13,552 nt of DNA from Gammaproteobacteria bacterium (GCA_024642445.1 JAHEBG010000009.1:1-13552), one strand, 5' to 3'; counted from the stretch's first letter, positions 1 through 7,229 are shown. Notes: generated by a model not told the origin, from the sequence alone. Made by a program: numbers and translations.

Positions 1-654
1 TTGGAAGCACACAGCATGCATTCGGAAGCCTTGAATTACCGTGTGGTCATCGACCATCTGGAGGCATGGGATACATCGGATGGGCAAGGCCAGTCTTGGG
101 ATGTGATGGCCTGGGTGGGCAGCGACCTTCGGCGCCTGTGGTTCCGATCGGAGGGCAGTCGCGCCGATTCGGCGCTGGAACATGCCGAGATGGAACTTTT
201 TGCGGGGCGTAGTATCTCACCGTGGTGGGAGCTATTGGCCGGTGTTCGTCATGATTTCAAGCCCGGAAAATCACAGGATTTCGCGGCAATCGGCGTCATG
301 GGTCTTGCCCCGTACAAATTCGAATCGGCATTGACGGCATATATCGGCGAAAACGGCCAGACTGCATTCCGGGCGCAGTTCGAGTATGAAACGCTGTTGA
401 GCAATCGCTTGATACTCCAGCCTAAACTGGAAGTGAATGCTTACGGCAAGGATGATCCGCAGCGCGGCATCGGTTCCGGGTTGAGTGATGCCAGCTTTGG
501 CCTGCGTCTGCGCTATGAGATCCGGCGTCAGTTTGCCCCTTACATCGGCATTTCATGGGAAAAGTCTTATGGCCAGACTGCGGAATTCGCGCGTATGGCA
601 GGCGAGCCCGTACAGGGCACTCACGTACTGGCGGGAGTGCGTATCTGGTTTTAA
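1..654 (+). CDS. copB: Copper resistance protein B (CopB/PcoB family), C-terminal part
   Basis: This is the C-terminal part of a CopB/PcoB-type outer-membrane protein, about 217 residues, cut by the window's left edge. The frame is open to base 1, so the TTG there is probably an internal leucine codon and not a start. The sequence alternates polar and aromatic or hydrophobic residues as in beta-strands (for example WDVMAWVGSDLRRLWFRSEG near residues 33-52). It contains the family-like stretch SPWWELLAGVRHDFKPG (about residues 73-89) and ends in Trp-Phe, the usual outer-membrane barrel ending. The family is associated with copper sequestration or export at the outer membrane, but its mechanism is not well defined. 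The ATPase gene follows 9-12 bases downstream, so the two are very likely cotranscribed. The Met/His-rich N-terminus typical of CopB, any copA-type oxidase and any regulator would lie outside the window. Confidence 0.85.
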   Translation: MEAHSMHSEALNYRVVIDHLEAWDTSDGQGQSWDVMAWVGSDLRRLWFRSEGSRADSALEHAEMELFAGRSISPWWELLAGVRHDFKPGKSQDFAAIGVMGLAPYKFESALTAYIGENGQTAFRAQFEYETLLSNRLILQPKLEVNAYGKDDPQRGIGSGLSDASFGLRLRYEIRRQFAPYIGISWEKSYGQTAEFARMAGEPVQGTHVLAGVRIWF

Positions 655-666
655 GGGGGTATTGTG

Positions 667-2994
667 ATGAAGCATTCGCAGCATGGCGAAGCACACGGTT
701 CGATTTCCGGAAATACCCTTATGGCTATTGATCCAGTGTGCGGCATGTCGGTAGATCCTTCGAAGACACCGCACTTTGCGCACCATCAGGGTTCGGATTT
801 CTTCTTCTGTTCTACGCGCTGTCGTGAGCGCTTTGTTGCAGATGCCGAGAAGTTCATCTCAGCAAAGATGCCCGCTGAGGATCATGCCGAAGTTGAAGGT
901 GTGCGTTTCACCTGTCCCATGCATCCCGAAATCGTCCAAAGCCTGCCAGGCAACTGCCCTAAATGCGGCATGGCATTGGAGCCGATGATGCCCGCGGCGG
1001 ATGACAAAGACAATCCGGAACTGAGTGACTTTTCCCGACGTTTTTGGTTGACTTTGCCACTGAGTTTTTGCGTACTGTTGCTTGCCATGTTCGGCCACCG
1101 CATCGATACAGTCTCGGCGAATACACGAACATGGCTGGAATTTGCAATGGCAACGCCTGTGGTGCTTTGGGCGGCAAAACCGTTTTTTGAGCGATGGCTG
1201 GTCTCGCTGCGCACGCTGAATCTGAACATGTGGACTTTGATCGGCACCGGCGTGGCCGCCGCCTATGCGTACAGTGTCGCCGGCGCTTTTTTCCCGCAGG
1301 TTTTTCCGGATTCATTTCAGGAGCATGGCCGTATCGGCGTGTACTTCGAAGCGTCTGCGGTAATCGTATCGCTGACACTTCTGGGTCAGTTGCTGGAATT
1401 GAAGGCGCGCTCGAAAACATCCGCGGCAATCAAAGCACTGCTGAATCTTTCGCCTAAATCGGCAAGGCGGATCAACCAAGACGGCAGTGAAGAAGATATT
1501 CCTTTGAATCAGGTGCAGGTCGGCAATCGACTGCGTGTGCGCCCAGGCGAGAAAGTGCCGACTGACGGTGATGTTCTGGACGGCCAGTCAAGCGTCGATG
1601 AATCCATGCTCACCGGCGAATCGATGCCGGTATCAAAAGCCGTCGGTGATAGCGTTATCGGCGCCACCATGAACCGAAGTGGCGCACTTATCATCCGTGC
1701 CACGCGAATCGGTGCCGATAGCATGCTTGCCCAGATCGTGCAGATGGTTGCCGATGCGCAGCGTTCGCGTGCGCCTATGCAGCGCCTGGCAGATACGGTT
1801 TCATTCTGGTTCGTATTGGCCGTGATCTCAACGTCTATCCTTACATTCGTTGTCTGGGGTGTGTTCGGGCCCGAGCCATCATGGGTTTATGCGATTTTAA
1901 ATGCCGTAGCCGTTTTGATTATTGCCTGTCCCTGCGCGCTGGGGCTGGCAACGCCGATGTCGATTATGGTTGCTACAGGACGGGCGGCAGGTTCTGGAAT
2001 TTTATTCAGAAATGCCGAAGCCATCGAGAATATGCGCAATGTGGATACCTTGATCGTGGATAAGACCGGAACCTTGACCCTGGGCCGTCCGGTTTTCGAG
2101 GATGTTCTGTCGGTAGACGGTTTCAGCGAAGATGAGGTGGTCCGCCTGGCAGCCAGTCTTGATCAGGGCAGTGAGCACCCTATGGCAGAGGCTATCGTTT
2201 CTGAGGCCAGGCGCAGAAACCTGATGCTGGTGAAAGCCGAGGATTTTGAAAGCCGCAGTGGCATGGGTGTGCATGGCCGCGTGGAAGGGCAAGTAATTGC
2301 CTTGGGGAATTCCGTTCTGTTGAAATCCACAGGGATTTCGTCGGAAGCACTCGAATCCGAGGCGGAGAAACGCCGTCAGCGGGGTGCCAGTGTGGTGTTT
2401 CTGGCCGTGCAGGGTAACTTGGCAGGTTTGATCAGCGTCGCCGATCCCATCAAGAGCACTACACTCCCGGCGCTTGCCGCGCTCAGGAAAATCGGCATCA
2501 GGGTAGTAATGGCTACCGGAGACGGCGCCAGCACGGCACGCAGTGTGGCGAAAACGCTGGGTATTGATGAAGTGCACGGTGAATGCCGTCCGCAGGATAA
2601 ACTGGCTCTGGTGCACGCTTTGAAGTCGCAGGGCTGTACGGTAGCCATGGCCGGAGACGGCATAAATGATGCGCCGGCTTTGGCGGCTGCTGATGTCGGT
2701 ATTGCCATGGGTACGGGTACCGATGTGGCCATGTCAAGTGCACAGGTGACACTGGTCAAAGGCGATCTGAACGGCATTGTGCGGGCAGTGGTTGTGTCGA
2801 AGCAGACCGTGGCCAATATGAAGCAGAACCTTGCTTTCGCATTGTTGTACAACGCCATTGGTGTACCTGTTGCAGCAGGCGTGCTGTATCCAGTTTTCGG
2901 GCTACTGCTATCCCCGATGCTGGCCGCGATGGCCATGAGTCTGAGCTCGGTTTCAGTGATCGGCAATGCGCTACGGCTCCGCGGTACTGACTGA
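667..2994 (+). CDS. copA: Copper-translocating P1B-type ATPase with N-terminal YHS and heavy-metal-binding domains
   Basis: This is an inner-membrane Cu+ export pump of about 775 residues. Residue numbers here count from GTG 664. The ATG at 667 is preferred because the AAGGGGGT Shine-Dalgarno (653-660, overlapping the copB stop) is better spaced from it. The protein starts with a short His-containing leader and a YHS domain (about 22-65: DPVCGM with Cys26, then FFFCSTRC with Cys49 and Cys53). A heavy-metal-binding domain follows (82-107: CPMHPE at 84-89, CPKCGM at 98-103). The core has TGE (317-319), the transmembrane CPC metal site (422-424), phosphorylated Asp466 in DKTGTLT, the HP motif (505-506) and GDGIND (664-669). 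Tyr-Asn in the next-to-last helix and MSLSS in the last fit the Cu+ (P1B-1) class. No classical HMA CxxC domain is present. An internal ATG at 721 would give a shorter form starting just before the YHS domain. Expression is probably copper-induced, but no operator is visible here. Confidence 0.93.
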   Translation: MKHSQHGEAHGSISGNTLMAIDPVCGMSVDPSKTPHFAHHQGSDFFFCSTRCRERFVADAEKFISAKMPAEDHAEVEGVRFTCPMHPEIVQSLPGNCPKCGMALEPMMPAADDKDNPELSDFSRRFWLTLPLSFCVLLLAMFGHRIDTVSANTRTWLEFAMATPVVLWAAKPFFERWLVSLRTLNLNMWTLIGTGVAAAYAYSVAGAFFPQVFPDSFQEHGRIGVYFEASAVIVSLTLLGQLLELKARSKTSAAIKALLNLSPKSARRINQDGSEEDIPLNQVQVGNRLRVRPGEKVPTDGDVLDGQSSVDESMLTGESMPVSKAVGDSVIGATMNRSGALIIRATRIGADSMLAQIVQMVADAQRSRAPMQRLADTVSFWFVLAVISTSILTFVVWGVFGPEPSWVYAILNAVAVLIIACPCALGLATPMSIMVATGRAAGSGILFRNAEAIENMRNVDTLIVDKTGTLTLGRPVFEDVLSVDGFSEDEVVRLAASLDQGSEHPMAEAIVSEARRRNLMLVKAEDFESRSGMGVHGRVEGQVIALGNSVLLKSTGISSEALESEAEKRRQRGASVVFLAVQGNLAGLISVADPIKSTTLPALAALRKIGIRVVMATGDGASTARSVAKTLGIDEVHGECRPQDKLALVHALKSQGCTVAMAGDGINDAPALAAADVGIAMGTGTDVAMSSAQVTLVKGDLNGIVRAVVVSKQTVANMKQNLAFALLYNAIGVPVAAGVLYPVFGLLLSPMLAAMAMSLSSVSVIGNALRLRGTD

Positions 2995-3043
2995 ATGTAG
3001 GTTGAAAGCGGTTGAATCCGCATGTATTTACTGCATTTTACTG

Positions 3044-3072
3044 TTGACGGCAGGCTCCTATTCATTCATAAT
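3044..3072 (+). promoter_or_regulatory. Sigma-70 promoter of the tRNA-Arg/Pro/Arg/His(/Leu) cluster
   Basis: TTGACG (3044-3049), a 17-base spacer and CATAAT (3067-3072) are each one base from the sigma-70 consensus hexamers at ideal spacing. Transcription would start near 3079, about 7 bases before the first tRNA. The rest of the 91-base gap after copA (2995-3085) shows no clear terminator for the copper genes, only a doubled GGTTGAA at 3000-3016. Confidence 0.75.
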
Positions 3073-3085
3073 TCCATCCCTCAGC

Positions 3086-3162
3086 GCGCCCGTAGCTCAG
3101 CTGGATAGAGCAACAGGCTACGAACTTGTAGGTCGGGAGTTCGAATCTCTCCGGGCGCGCCA
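3086..3162 (+). tRNA. tRNA-Arg (anticodon ACG)
   Basis: This is a 77-base tRNA with encoded CCA. The acceptor stem is GCGCCCG (3086-3092) with CGGGCGC (3152-3158), discriminator G3159 and CCA at 3160-3162. The D-stem is GCTC/GAGC. The anticodon stem ACAGG/CTTGT closes the loop CTACGAA, giving anticodon ACG, whose A34 is normally deaminated to inosine to read CGU, CGC and CGA. The T-stem GGGAG/CTCTC has a G-U pair. Its T-arm and variable-loop bases are identical to those of the neighbouring tRNA-Pro, while its acceptor stem matches the tRNA-Arg(TCT) gene downstream. Confidence 0.95.
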
Positions 3163-3184
3163 ATTTTTACCCGTTTCACCAAGT

Positions 3185-3261
3185 CGGGGTTTAGCGCAGC
3201 CTGGTAGCGCATCTGCTTTGGGAGCAGAGGGTCGGGAGTTCGAATCTCTCAACCCCGACCA
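3185..3261 (+). tRNA. tRNA-Pro (anticodon TGG)
   Basis: This is a 77-base tRNA with encoded CCA (3259-3261). The acceptor stem is CGGGGTT (3185-3191) with AACCCCG (3251-3257), and the discriminator is A. The D-arm begins GCGC, as is usual for proline tRNAs. The anticodon stem TCTGC/GCAGA closes the loop TTTGGGA, so the anticodon is TGG. A run of seven T follows the CCA and then a short GCGGGG/CCCTGC stem (3271-3285). These may aid processing or cause partial termination. Confidence 0.96.
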
Positions 3262-3315
3262 TTTTTTTCCGCGGGGCTTCCCTGCAGGCCTTGAACGGTG
3301 CACAATTCCTTCTGA

Positions 3316-3392
3316 GCGCCCGTAGCTCAACTGGATAGAGCACCGGCCTTCTAAGCCGGCGGTTACAGGTTCGATTCCTGTCGGGCGCGCCA
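3316..3392 (+). tRNA. tRNA-Arg (anticodon TCT)
   Basis: This is a 77-base tRNA with encoded CCA (3390-3392). The acceptor stem is GCGCCCG (3316-3322) with CGGGCGC (3382-3388), and the discriminator is G. The anticodon stem CCGGC/GCCGG closes CTTCTAA, so the anticodon is TCT, reading AGA and AGG. The acceptor stem and most of the D-arm equal those of tRNA-Arg(ACG), while the anticodon stem and T-arm differ. tRNA-His follows after only 8-9 bases, so processing from a common precursor is expected. Confidence 0.96.
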
Positions 3393-3401
3393 GTTTCAGT
3401 G

Positions 3402-3478
3402 GTGGATGTAGCTCAGTTGGTTAGAGCATCGGATTGTGATTCCGAGGGTCGCGGGTTCAAATCCCGTCTTCCACCCCA
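3402..3478 (+). tRNA. tRNA-His (anticodon GTG)
   Basis: This is a 77-base tRNA, or 78 if the encoded G-1 at 3401 is counted. G-1 is the identity element of tRNA-His and pairs with C73 (3475). The anticodon stem TCGGA/TCCGA closes TTGTGAT, so the anticodon is GTG. CCA is encoded at 3476-3478. The acceptor stem GTGGATG/CTTCCAC has a T-T mismatch at the sixth pair (3407 with 3469), and the first T-stem pair is G-U. Confidence 0.94.
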
Positions 3479-3485
3479 TTTCAGC

Positions 3486-3514
3486 TTCCCCGTCACCCCA
3501 ATTTACGGCATAAT
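3486..3514 (+). promoter_or_regulatory. Possible weak promoter between tRNA-His and tRNA-Leu
   Basis: CATAAT (3509-3514) lies 17 bases after the poor -35 match TTCCCC (3486-3491). If active, it would start a transcript near 3521 that carries the hairpin spacer and tRNA-Leu. The match is weak and could be chance. Confidence 0.3.
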
Positions 3515-3571
3515 AGAACCCGTCCGTTGTTGTAACGTAACGCCGTCGGCGGGGCAGTGTGCTCGCCTCCT

Positions 3572-3596
3572 GGCCCGGTTCTCTGGAACCGTGGCC
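3572..3596 (+). other. Strong hairpin in the tRNA-His/tRNA-Leu spacer
   Basis: GGCCCGGTTC (3572-3581) pairs with GAACCG-T-GGCC (3586-3596) across a TCTG loop, giving ten base pairs with one bulged T (3592). No T-run follows, so it does not look like an intrinsic terminator. It sits in a 145-base spacer (3479-3623) that is long for a tRNA operon. It could be a processing signal or part of a small RNA. Confidence 0.5.
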
Positions 3597-3623
3597 GCGT
3601 CTGTTTACATCTGCTCGGTCTTT

Positions 3624-3708
3624 GCGAAAGTGGCGGAATTGGTAGACGCCCTGGATTTAGGTTCCAGTGGGGCAACCCGTGAGAGTTCGAGTCTCTCCTT
3701 TCGCACCA
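3624..3708 (+). tRNA. tRNA-Leu (anticodon TAG)
   Basis: This is an 85-base class II tRNA with a long variable arm. The acceptor stem is GCGAAAG (3624-3630) with CTTTCGC (3698-3704), the discriminator is A, and CCA is encoded at 3706-3708. The anticodon stem CTGGA/TCCAG closes TTTAGGT, so the anticodon is TAG, reading CUN leucine codons. It is the last tRNA before the terminator that precedes trigger factor. Confidence 0.96.
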
Positions 3709-3733
3709 TTATGTTGGTGTGTGCTTTGTTCTC

Positions 3734-3765
3734 AAGCCTGCGCCAAGCGGGTTTTTTTATTTTTA
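3734..3765 (+). terminator. Intrinsic terminator after the tRNA cluster
   Basis: AAGCCTGC (3734-3741) pairs with GCGGGTTT (3747-3754), with two G-U pairs, across a GCCAA loop. A T-rich tail (TTTTTTTATTTTT, from 3752) follows. It separates the tRNA transcript from tig, though read-through could feed tig because I see no clear tig promoter between 3766 and the start codon. Confidence 0.8.
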
Positions 3766-3794
3766 TCTGCGCTGCGGCGTATGTAGGAGTTGTA

Positions 3795-5093
3795 ATGCAA
3801 GTTTCAGTCGAAAATACCAGCAATCTAGAGCGCCGTATGACGGTATCCATTCCTGCCGACCGTCTGTCTTCCGTTATTGACGGCCGTCTGCGGGATATGG
3901 CCAGCAAGGCCAACTTGAAGGGCTTTCGTAAAGGCAAAGTGCCGGCCAAAGTCATCGAGCAGCGCTTCGGCGATCAAGTCCGTTCGGAAGCCTTCGGTGA
4001 ATTGGTACGTGCCAGTTTCGACCAGGCCGTCCGCCAGGAAAACGTCCGTATCGCCGGTCAGCCCAGCATTGAAGCCGAGCCAACCGTTTCAGACAGCGAA
4101 ATTCGCTATACCGCTACCTTTGAAATTGTGCCGGATTTCGGCACGATCAACGTTGGCGAACTGCAGATTCAACGTCCACATGCCAGCGTGCAGGATTCCG
4201 ATATCGATCACATGATCGAAACTCTGCGCGAACAGCGCCGCACTTGGGAACCGGTGGCGCGTGCTGCGCAGGCCGGTGATTTAGTGGCGCTTGAAACCTT
4301 TGCCAATACCGAATCAGCACGTGTTCCGGAAGAGGGCGCCGAAAAGGGCTCTACCGTTATCGGTTCCGGCGTGATGTTCCCCGAGCTGGAATCGCAAATG
4401 CACGGCATGGCCGCCGGCGAAACCCGTGAGGCCGATGTTGCTTTCCCGGCCGATTGGCGCGTTCCGGCCCTGGCCGGGCAAACCGCCAAAGTGACCTTAA
4501 AAGTCACCAAGGTCTCCGAACCTAAAATGCCGGAAGCCGATGAGGCCTTCGTGAAGAGCTTTGGCGTGAAAAGCGGCAAGCTCGAAGTGTTCCGTAAGGA
4601 AGTGCGTGCCAACCTTGAGCGCGAACTGAAGGGCATGATAATGAGCCGTCTGCGCGCGGAAGTCGCTCAAAAGCTGGTTGAAGCCCACAGTTCCGTAGAA
4701 CTGCCGGCCAAATTGATCGAAAATGAAGCCCGCAACATGGCAGCTAATGCCCAGCAGCAAGCGCGTCAGCAAGGCCAGGCCGATGCGGTCTATCCTTTCG
4801 ACCAATTCATGGTGCCGGCTCGCAACCGCGTAGCTGCAGGCCTGTTGGTGGGTGAAATTGCACGTCAGAATGGCATCAAGTTGGATTTCAATCGCGTCAA
4901 AGAAACCTTGTCTTTGATTGCTTCCACGTATGAAGAGCCGAAGCAGGTCATTGAATTGTACAGAAACGACCCCAACTTAATGTCAGGACTGCAGAATCGT
5001 GTAATGGAAGAGCAGGTGATTGATTGGGTGGCCGAACGTGCACAGGCGACCGATCAGGAATTGAGCTTTACCGAAGCGATGCGTCCGGTTTAA
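3795..5093 (+). CDS. tig: Trigger factor, ribosome-associated chaperone
   Basis: Trigger factor binds the large ribosomal subunit at the peptide exit tunnel and shields nascent chains. The start is ATG 3795, with AGGAG at 3785-3789. It gives 432 residues, the same length as the E. coli protein. The frame stays open upstream only because it runs through the tRNA-His and tRNA-Leu genes. The N-terminal ribosome-binding domain carries the signature GFRKGKVP (43-50). The middle FKBP-like domain (about 150-245) is present but altered at positions that matter for isomerase activity in E. coli: Thr168, Phe195, Leu198 and Trp221 replace Phe168, Ile195, Phe198 and Tyr221. The C-terminal chaperone arms contain IASTYEEPKQVIELYRNDP. 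clpP starts 36 bases downstream with no terminator between, so the two probably share a transcript. Confidence 0.97.
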   Translation: MQVSVENTSNLERRMTVSIPADRLSSVIDGRLRDMASKANLKGFRKGKVPAKVIEQRFGDQVRSEAFGELVRASFDQAVRQENVRIAGQPSIEAEPTVSDSEIRYTATFEIVPDFGTINVGELQIQRPHASVQDSDIDHMIETLREQRRTWEPVARAAQAGDLVALETFANTESARVPEEGAEKGSTVIGSGVMFPELESQMHGMAAGETREADVAFPADWRVPALAGQTAKVTLKVTKVSEPKMPEADEAFVKSFGVKSGKLEVFRKEVRANLERELKGMIMSRLRAEVAQKLVEAHSSVELPAKLIENEARNMAANAQQQARQQGQADAVYPFDQFMVPARNRVAAGLLVGEIARQNGIKLDFNRVKETLSLIASTYEEPKQVIELYRNDPNLMSGLQNRVMEEQVIDWVAERAQATDQELSFTEAMRPV

Positions 5094-5129
5094 TCTACCA
5101 ACACCCTGCGCATTCTTAAGGAGACCGCC

Positions 5130-5753
5130 ATGGCCGTTACAGAAGGACTTAACCTGATACCCATGGTGGTCGAACAGACCCCGCGCGGCGAGCGTTCGTT
5201 CGATATCTACTCGCGGCTACTGAAAGAGCGCGTCATATTCCTGGTCGGCCCGATTGACGACTACGTTGCCAATGTCGTGGTGGCTCAGCTGTTGTTCCTG
5301 GAAGCAGACAACCCGGAAAAAGACATCAGCTTGTATATCAATTCACCGGGCGGTGTCGTTACCGCCGGCTTGGCCATCTACGACACCATGCGTTTCATCA
5401 AACCCGATGTTTCCACCATCTGCGTCGGGCAGGCCTGTTCCATGGGCTCGTTCCTGCTCGCTGCAGGCACCAAAGGCAAGCGTTATATCCTGCCGAACTC
5501 GCGCGTCATGATCCACCAGCCTTCCGGCGGAACCCAGGGTCAGGCCACCGATATCGCCATTCAGGCCAAGGAAATACTGTATCTACGCAGCAAACTGAAT
5601 GCAGAGCTGGCTGCAAATACCGGGCAACCCATTGAAAAGATTGAGCTTGATGTCGAGCGTGATTACTTCATGGCCGCGGAAGAAGCCAAAGCCTACGGTG
5701 TCGTCGATTCCGTGATTGACCGCAGGCCTGCCGACAGCATACAAGCCGGTTAA
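5130..5753 (+). CDS. clpP: ATP-dependent Clp protease proteolytic subunit ClpP
   Basis: ClpP is the serine peptidase that forms the barrel-shaped core of ClpXP and ClpAP and degrades unfolded or tagged cytosolic proteins. The protein is 207 residues, the usual length. The start ATG has AAGGAG at 5118-5123, six bases upstream. The catalytic triad is visible as Ser104 (GQACSMGS), His129 (MIHQPSGG) and Asp178 (VERDYF). The N-terminal residues before about 14 would be the propeptide or axial-loop region. It is followed by its partner clpX after a 77-base gap that contains hairpin-forming repeats and a possible promoter. Confidence 0.98.
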   Translation: MAVTEGLNLIPMVVEQTPRGERSFDIYSRLLKERVIFLVGPIDDYVANVVVAQLLFLEADNPEKDISLYINSPGGVVTAGLAIYDTMRFIKPDVSTICVGQACSMGSFLLAAGTKGKRYILPNSRVMIHQPSGGTQGQATDIAIQAKEILYLRSKLNAELAANTGQPIEKIELDVERDYFMAAEEAKAYGVVDSVIDRRPADSIQAG

Positions 5754-5771
5754 TCGCGCCTTAATCCCTAC

Positions 5772-5799
5772 TTCCACTCCGGGCAGCTTATGCTATGCT
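5772..5799 (+). promoter_or_regulatory. Possible extended -10 promoter for clpX
   Basis: TATGCT (5794-5799) is preceded by TGC (5791-5793), an extended -10. A weak -35, TTCCAC (5772-5777), lies 16 bases upstream. The start would be near 5806, giving a leader of about 25 bases to ATG 5831. clpX has no clear Shine-Dalgarno, so some expression may come by read-through from clpP. Confidence 0.4.
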
Positions 5800-5817
5800 C
5801 GGAGTACGTCTGACTCC
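5776..5817 (+). repeat. Three-part ACTCC/GGAGT/ACTCC inverted repeats between clpP and clpX
   Basis: ACTCCG (5776-5781) can pair with CGGAGT (5800-5805). The same GGAGT (5801-5805) can instead pair with ACTCC (5813-5817) across a 7-base loop. The two hairpins exclude each other. They lie in the transcript that links clpP and clpX and stop 13 bases before the clpX start. Confidence 0.5.
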
Positions 5818-5830
5818 AAAAAATAGCCCT

Positions 5831-7114
5831 ATGACTGACGAAAAAAAACCGCGCTCCGGTGATTCCAGCAAAATTCTGTATTGCTCCTTCTGCGGCAAAA
5901 GCCAGCACGAAGTGACCAAACTGATTGCAGGTCCCAGCGTGTTCATCTGCGATGAGTGCGTGACCCTTTGCAACGACATCATCCGGGAAGAATTGCAGGA
6001 GAAGGCCGGCGCGACCCGCAGCCATCTGCCGAAACCCAAAGAAATCCTCGAGGTGCTCGATCAGTATGTAATCGGGCAACCGCGCGCCAAGAAAACACTT
6101 TCCGTTGCCGTTTACAACCATTACAAGCGCATTGAATCCCGCGCCAAGAATGACGATATCGAACTGTCCAAATCGAATATCCTGCTGATCGGCCCAACCG
6201 GTTCCGGCAAAACCCTGCTGGCAGAAACCTTGGCCCGCATGTTGAATGTACCGTTCACTATTGCCGATGCCACGACCCTTACCGAGGCAGGCTATGTCGG
6301 TGAGGACGTTGAAAACATCATCCAGAAATTGCTGCAGAAATGCGATTACGATGTTGATAAAGCGCAGTCCGGCATCGTCTACATCGACGAAATCGATAAG
6401 ATTTCCCGTAAATCGGAAAACACCTCGATTACCCGCGATGTTTCCGGTGAAGGCGTACAGCAGGCACTGTTGAAGTTGATCGAGGGTACCGTTGCCTCGG
6501 TACCGCCGCAGGGCGGCCGCAAGCACCCGCAACAGGAATTCCTGCAGGTAGACACCAAAAACATGCTGTTCATCTGCGGTGGCGCATTCGCCGGCCTGGA
6601 TAAAGTCATCCAGCAGCGCAGCACCGAAGCGGGCGGTATCGGCTTCGGAGCCAAAGTGAAGTCTTCCGAGCGCAAAGCCGATGTCTCGAAACTTCTGCAC
6701 GATGTCGAGCCGGAAGATTTGATTAAATTCGGCCTTATTCCCGAGTTCGTCGGCCGTTTGCCTGTTGTGGCAACGCTGGAAGAGCTGGATGAGGCGGCAT
6801 TGGTAAAAATTCTGACCGAGCCGCGTAACGCGATTAGCAAGCAGTTCAAAAAACTGTTTGAAATGGAAGGGGTAGAACTGGAGATTCGACCCGATGCCAT
6901 GGCCGCGGTGGCACAGAAAGCCATGAAGCGTAAAACCGGTGCCCGTGGGTTACGTACCATCCTCGAATCGGTATTGCTCGATACCATGTACGAATTGCCG
7001 TCGCTTGAAAATGTCAGCAAAGTCGTGGTCGATGAGTCGGTTATCAACCACCAAGCCGAGCCGTACTTGATTTACTCGAATAACCCTTCGCCCAAAGCGG
7101 CATCCGGCGAGTAA
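5831..7114 (+). CDS. clpX: ATP-dependent Clp protease ATP-binding subunit ClpX
   Basis: ClpX is the hexameric AAA+ unfoldase that recognises tagged proteins such as SsrA-tagged chains and feeds them to ClpP. The chosen start, ATG 5831 (MTDEKK), matches the family N-terminus and gives 427 residues. An in-frame ATG at 5795 would add 12 residues that do not look like the family and overlaps the likely promoter. The zinc-binding domain has Cys18, Cys21, Cys40 and Cys43. Walker A is GPTGSGKT (121-128), Walker B ends in Asp186-Glu187, and the pore loop is GYVG (154-157). The RKH loop is present (GGRKHPQQE), as is the ClpP-docking loop IGF (270-272). It ends in SGE like the E. coli protein. A strong terminator follows 22 bases after the stop. 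Confidence 0.98.
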   Translation: MTDEKKPRSGDSSKILYCSFCGKSQHEVTKLIAGPSVFICDECVTLCNDIIREELQEKAGATRSHLPKPKEILEVLDQYVIGQPRAKKTLSVAVYNHYKRIESRAKNDDIELSKSNILLIGPTGSGKTLLAETLARMLNVPFTIADATTLTEAGYVGEDVENIIQKLLQKCDYDVDKAQSGIVYIDEIDKISRKSENTSITRDVSGEGVQQALLKLIEGTVASVPPQGGRKHPQQEFLQVDTKNMLFICGGAFAGLDKVIQQRSTEAGGIGFGAKVKSSERKADVSKLLHDVEPEDLIKFGLIPEFVGRLPVVATLEELDEAALVKILTEPRNAISKQFKKLFEMEGVELEIRPDAMAAVAQKAMKRKTGARGLRTILESVLLDTMYELPSLENVSKVVVDESVINHQAEPYLIYSNNPSPKAASGE

Positions 7115-7136
7115 TCCTGTCGGAGTGCAGTAAATG

Positions 7137-7164
7137 AAAAAACAGGGGAAACCCTGTTTTTTTT
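7137..7164 (+). terminator. Intrinsic terminator after clpX
   Basis: AACAGGG (7141-7147) pairs with CCCTGTT (7152-7158) across a GAAA tetraloop, flanked by A-rich bases and eight T (7157-7164). The flanking A and T runs can extend the stem. It closes the tig-clpP-clpX unit and isolates lon. Confidence 0.92.
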
Positions 7165-7176
7165 ATGCCTTCAGCA

Positions 7177-7205
7177 CTTGCAAGACTGGGGAAAAAGCCC
7201 CATAA
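7177..7205 (+). promoter_or_regulatory. Heat-shock (sigma-32 type) promoter of lon
   Basis: CTTGCAA (7177-7183), 14 bases, then CCCCATAA (7198-7205) closely matches the known sigma-32 pattern CTTGAAA - 13 to 15 bases - CCCCATnT. It starts 12 bases after the clpX terminator. Transcription would begin near 7212, about 32 bases before the lon start. This agrees with the known heat-shock control of lon in E. coli. Confidence 0.7.
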
Positions 7206-7218
7206 AGGAATCATGGCG

Positions 7219-7229
7219 GGGAAATTCCC
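7219..7229. repeat. Short palindrome in the lon leader
   Basis: GGGAA-A-TTCCC is an 11-base perfect inverted repeat around a central A. It lies just after the predicted lon transcription start and before the Shine-Dalgarno. It might be an operator, but it is short enough to be chance. Confidence 0.3.

Noticed and set aside
3262..3285. T-run after tRNA-Pro as a terminator
   Set aside because: The only stem before it is the tRNA itself, and the conserved tRNA order suggests transcription continues. Partial termination cannot be excluded.
2966..3330. Small ORFs on both strands over the first three tRNA genes
   Set aside because: Their peptides are translations of tRNA genes, a common source of false proteins in databases.
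3399..3794. N-terminal extension of about 132 residues on trigger factor
   Set aside because: The open frame crosses tRNA-His, tRNA-Leu and a terminator. ATG 3795 has a good Shine-Dalgarno and gives the standard 432 residues.
5795..5830. Upstream clpX start adding 12 residues
   Set aside because: The family N-terminus begins MTD at 5831, and the extension overlaps the hairpin and promoter region.
5768..6700. Minus-strand ORF of 310 residues opposite clpX
   Set aside because: It is a long antisense frame produced by codon bias of clpX. It has no recognisable domain and overlaps a certain gene completely.
7219..7229. GGGAAATTCCC as a specific regulator site
   Set aside because: It is a perfect short palindrome but resembles no bacterial operator I can name. 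It is listed only as a repeat.
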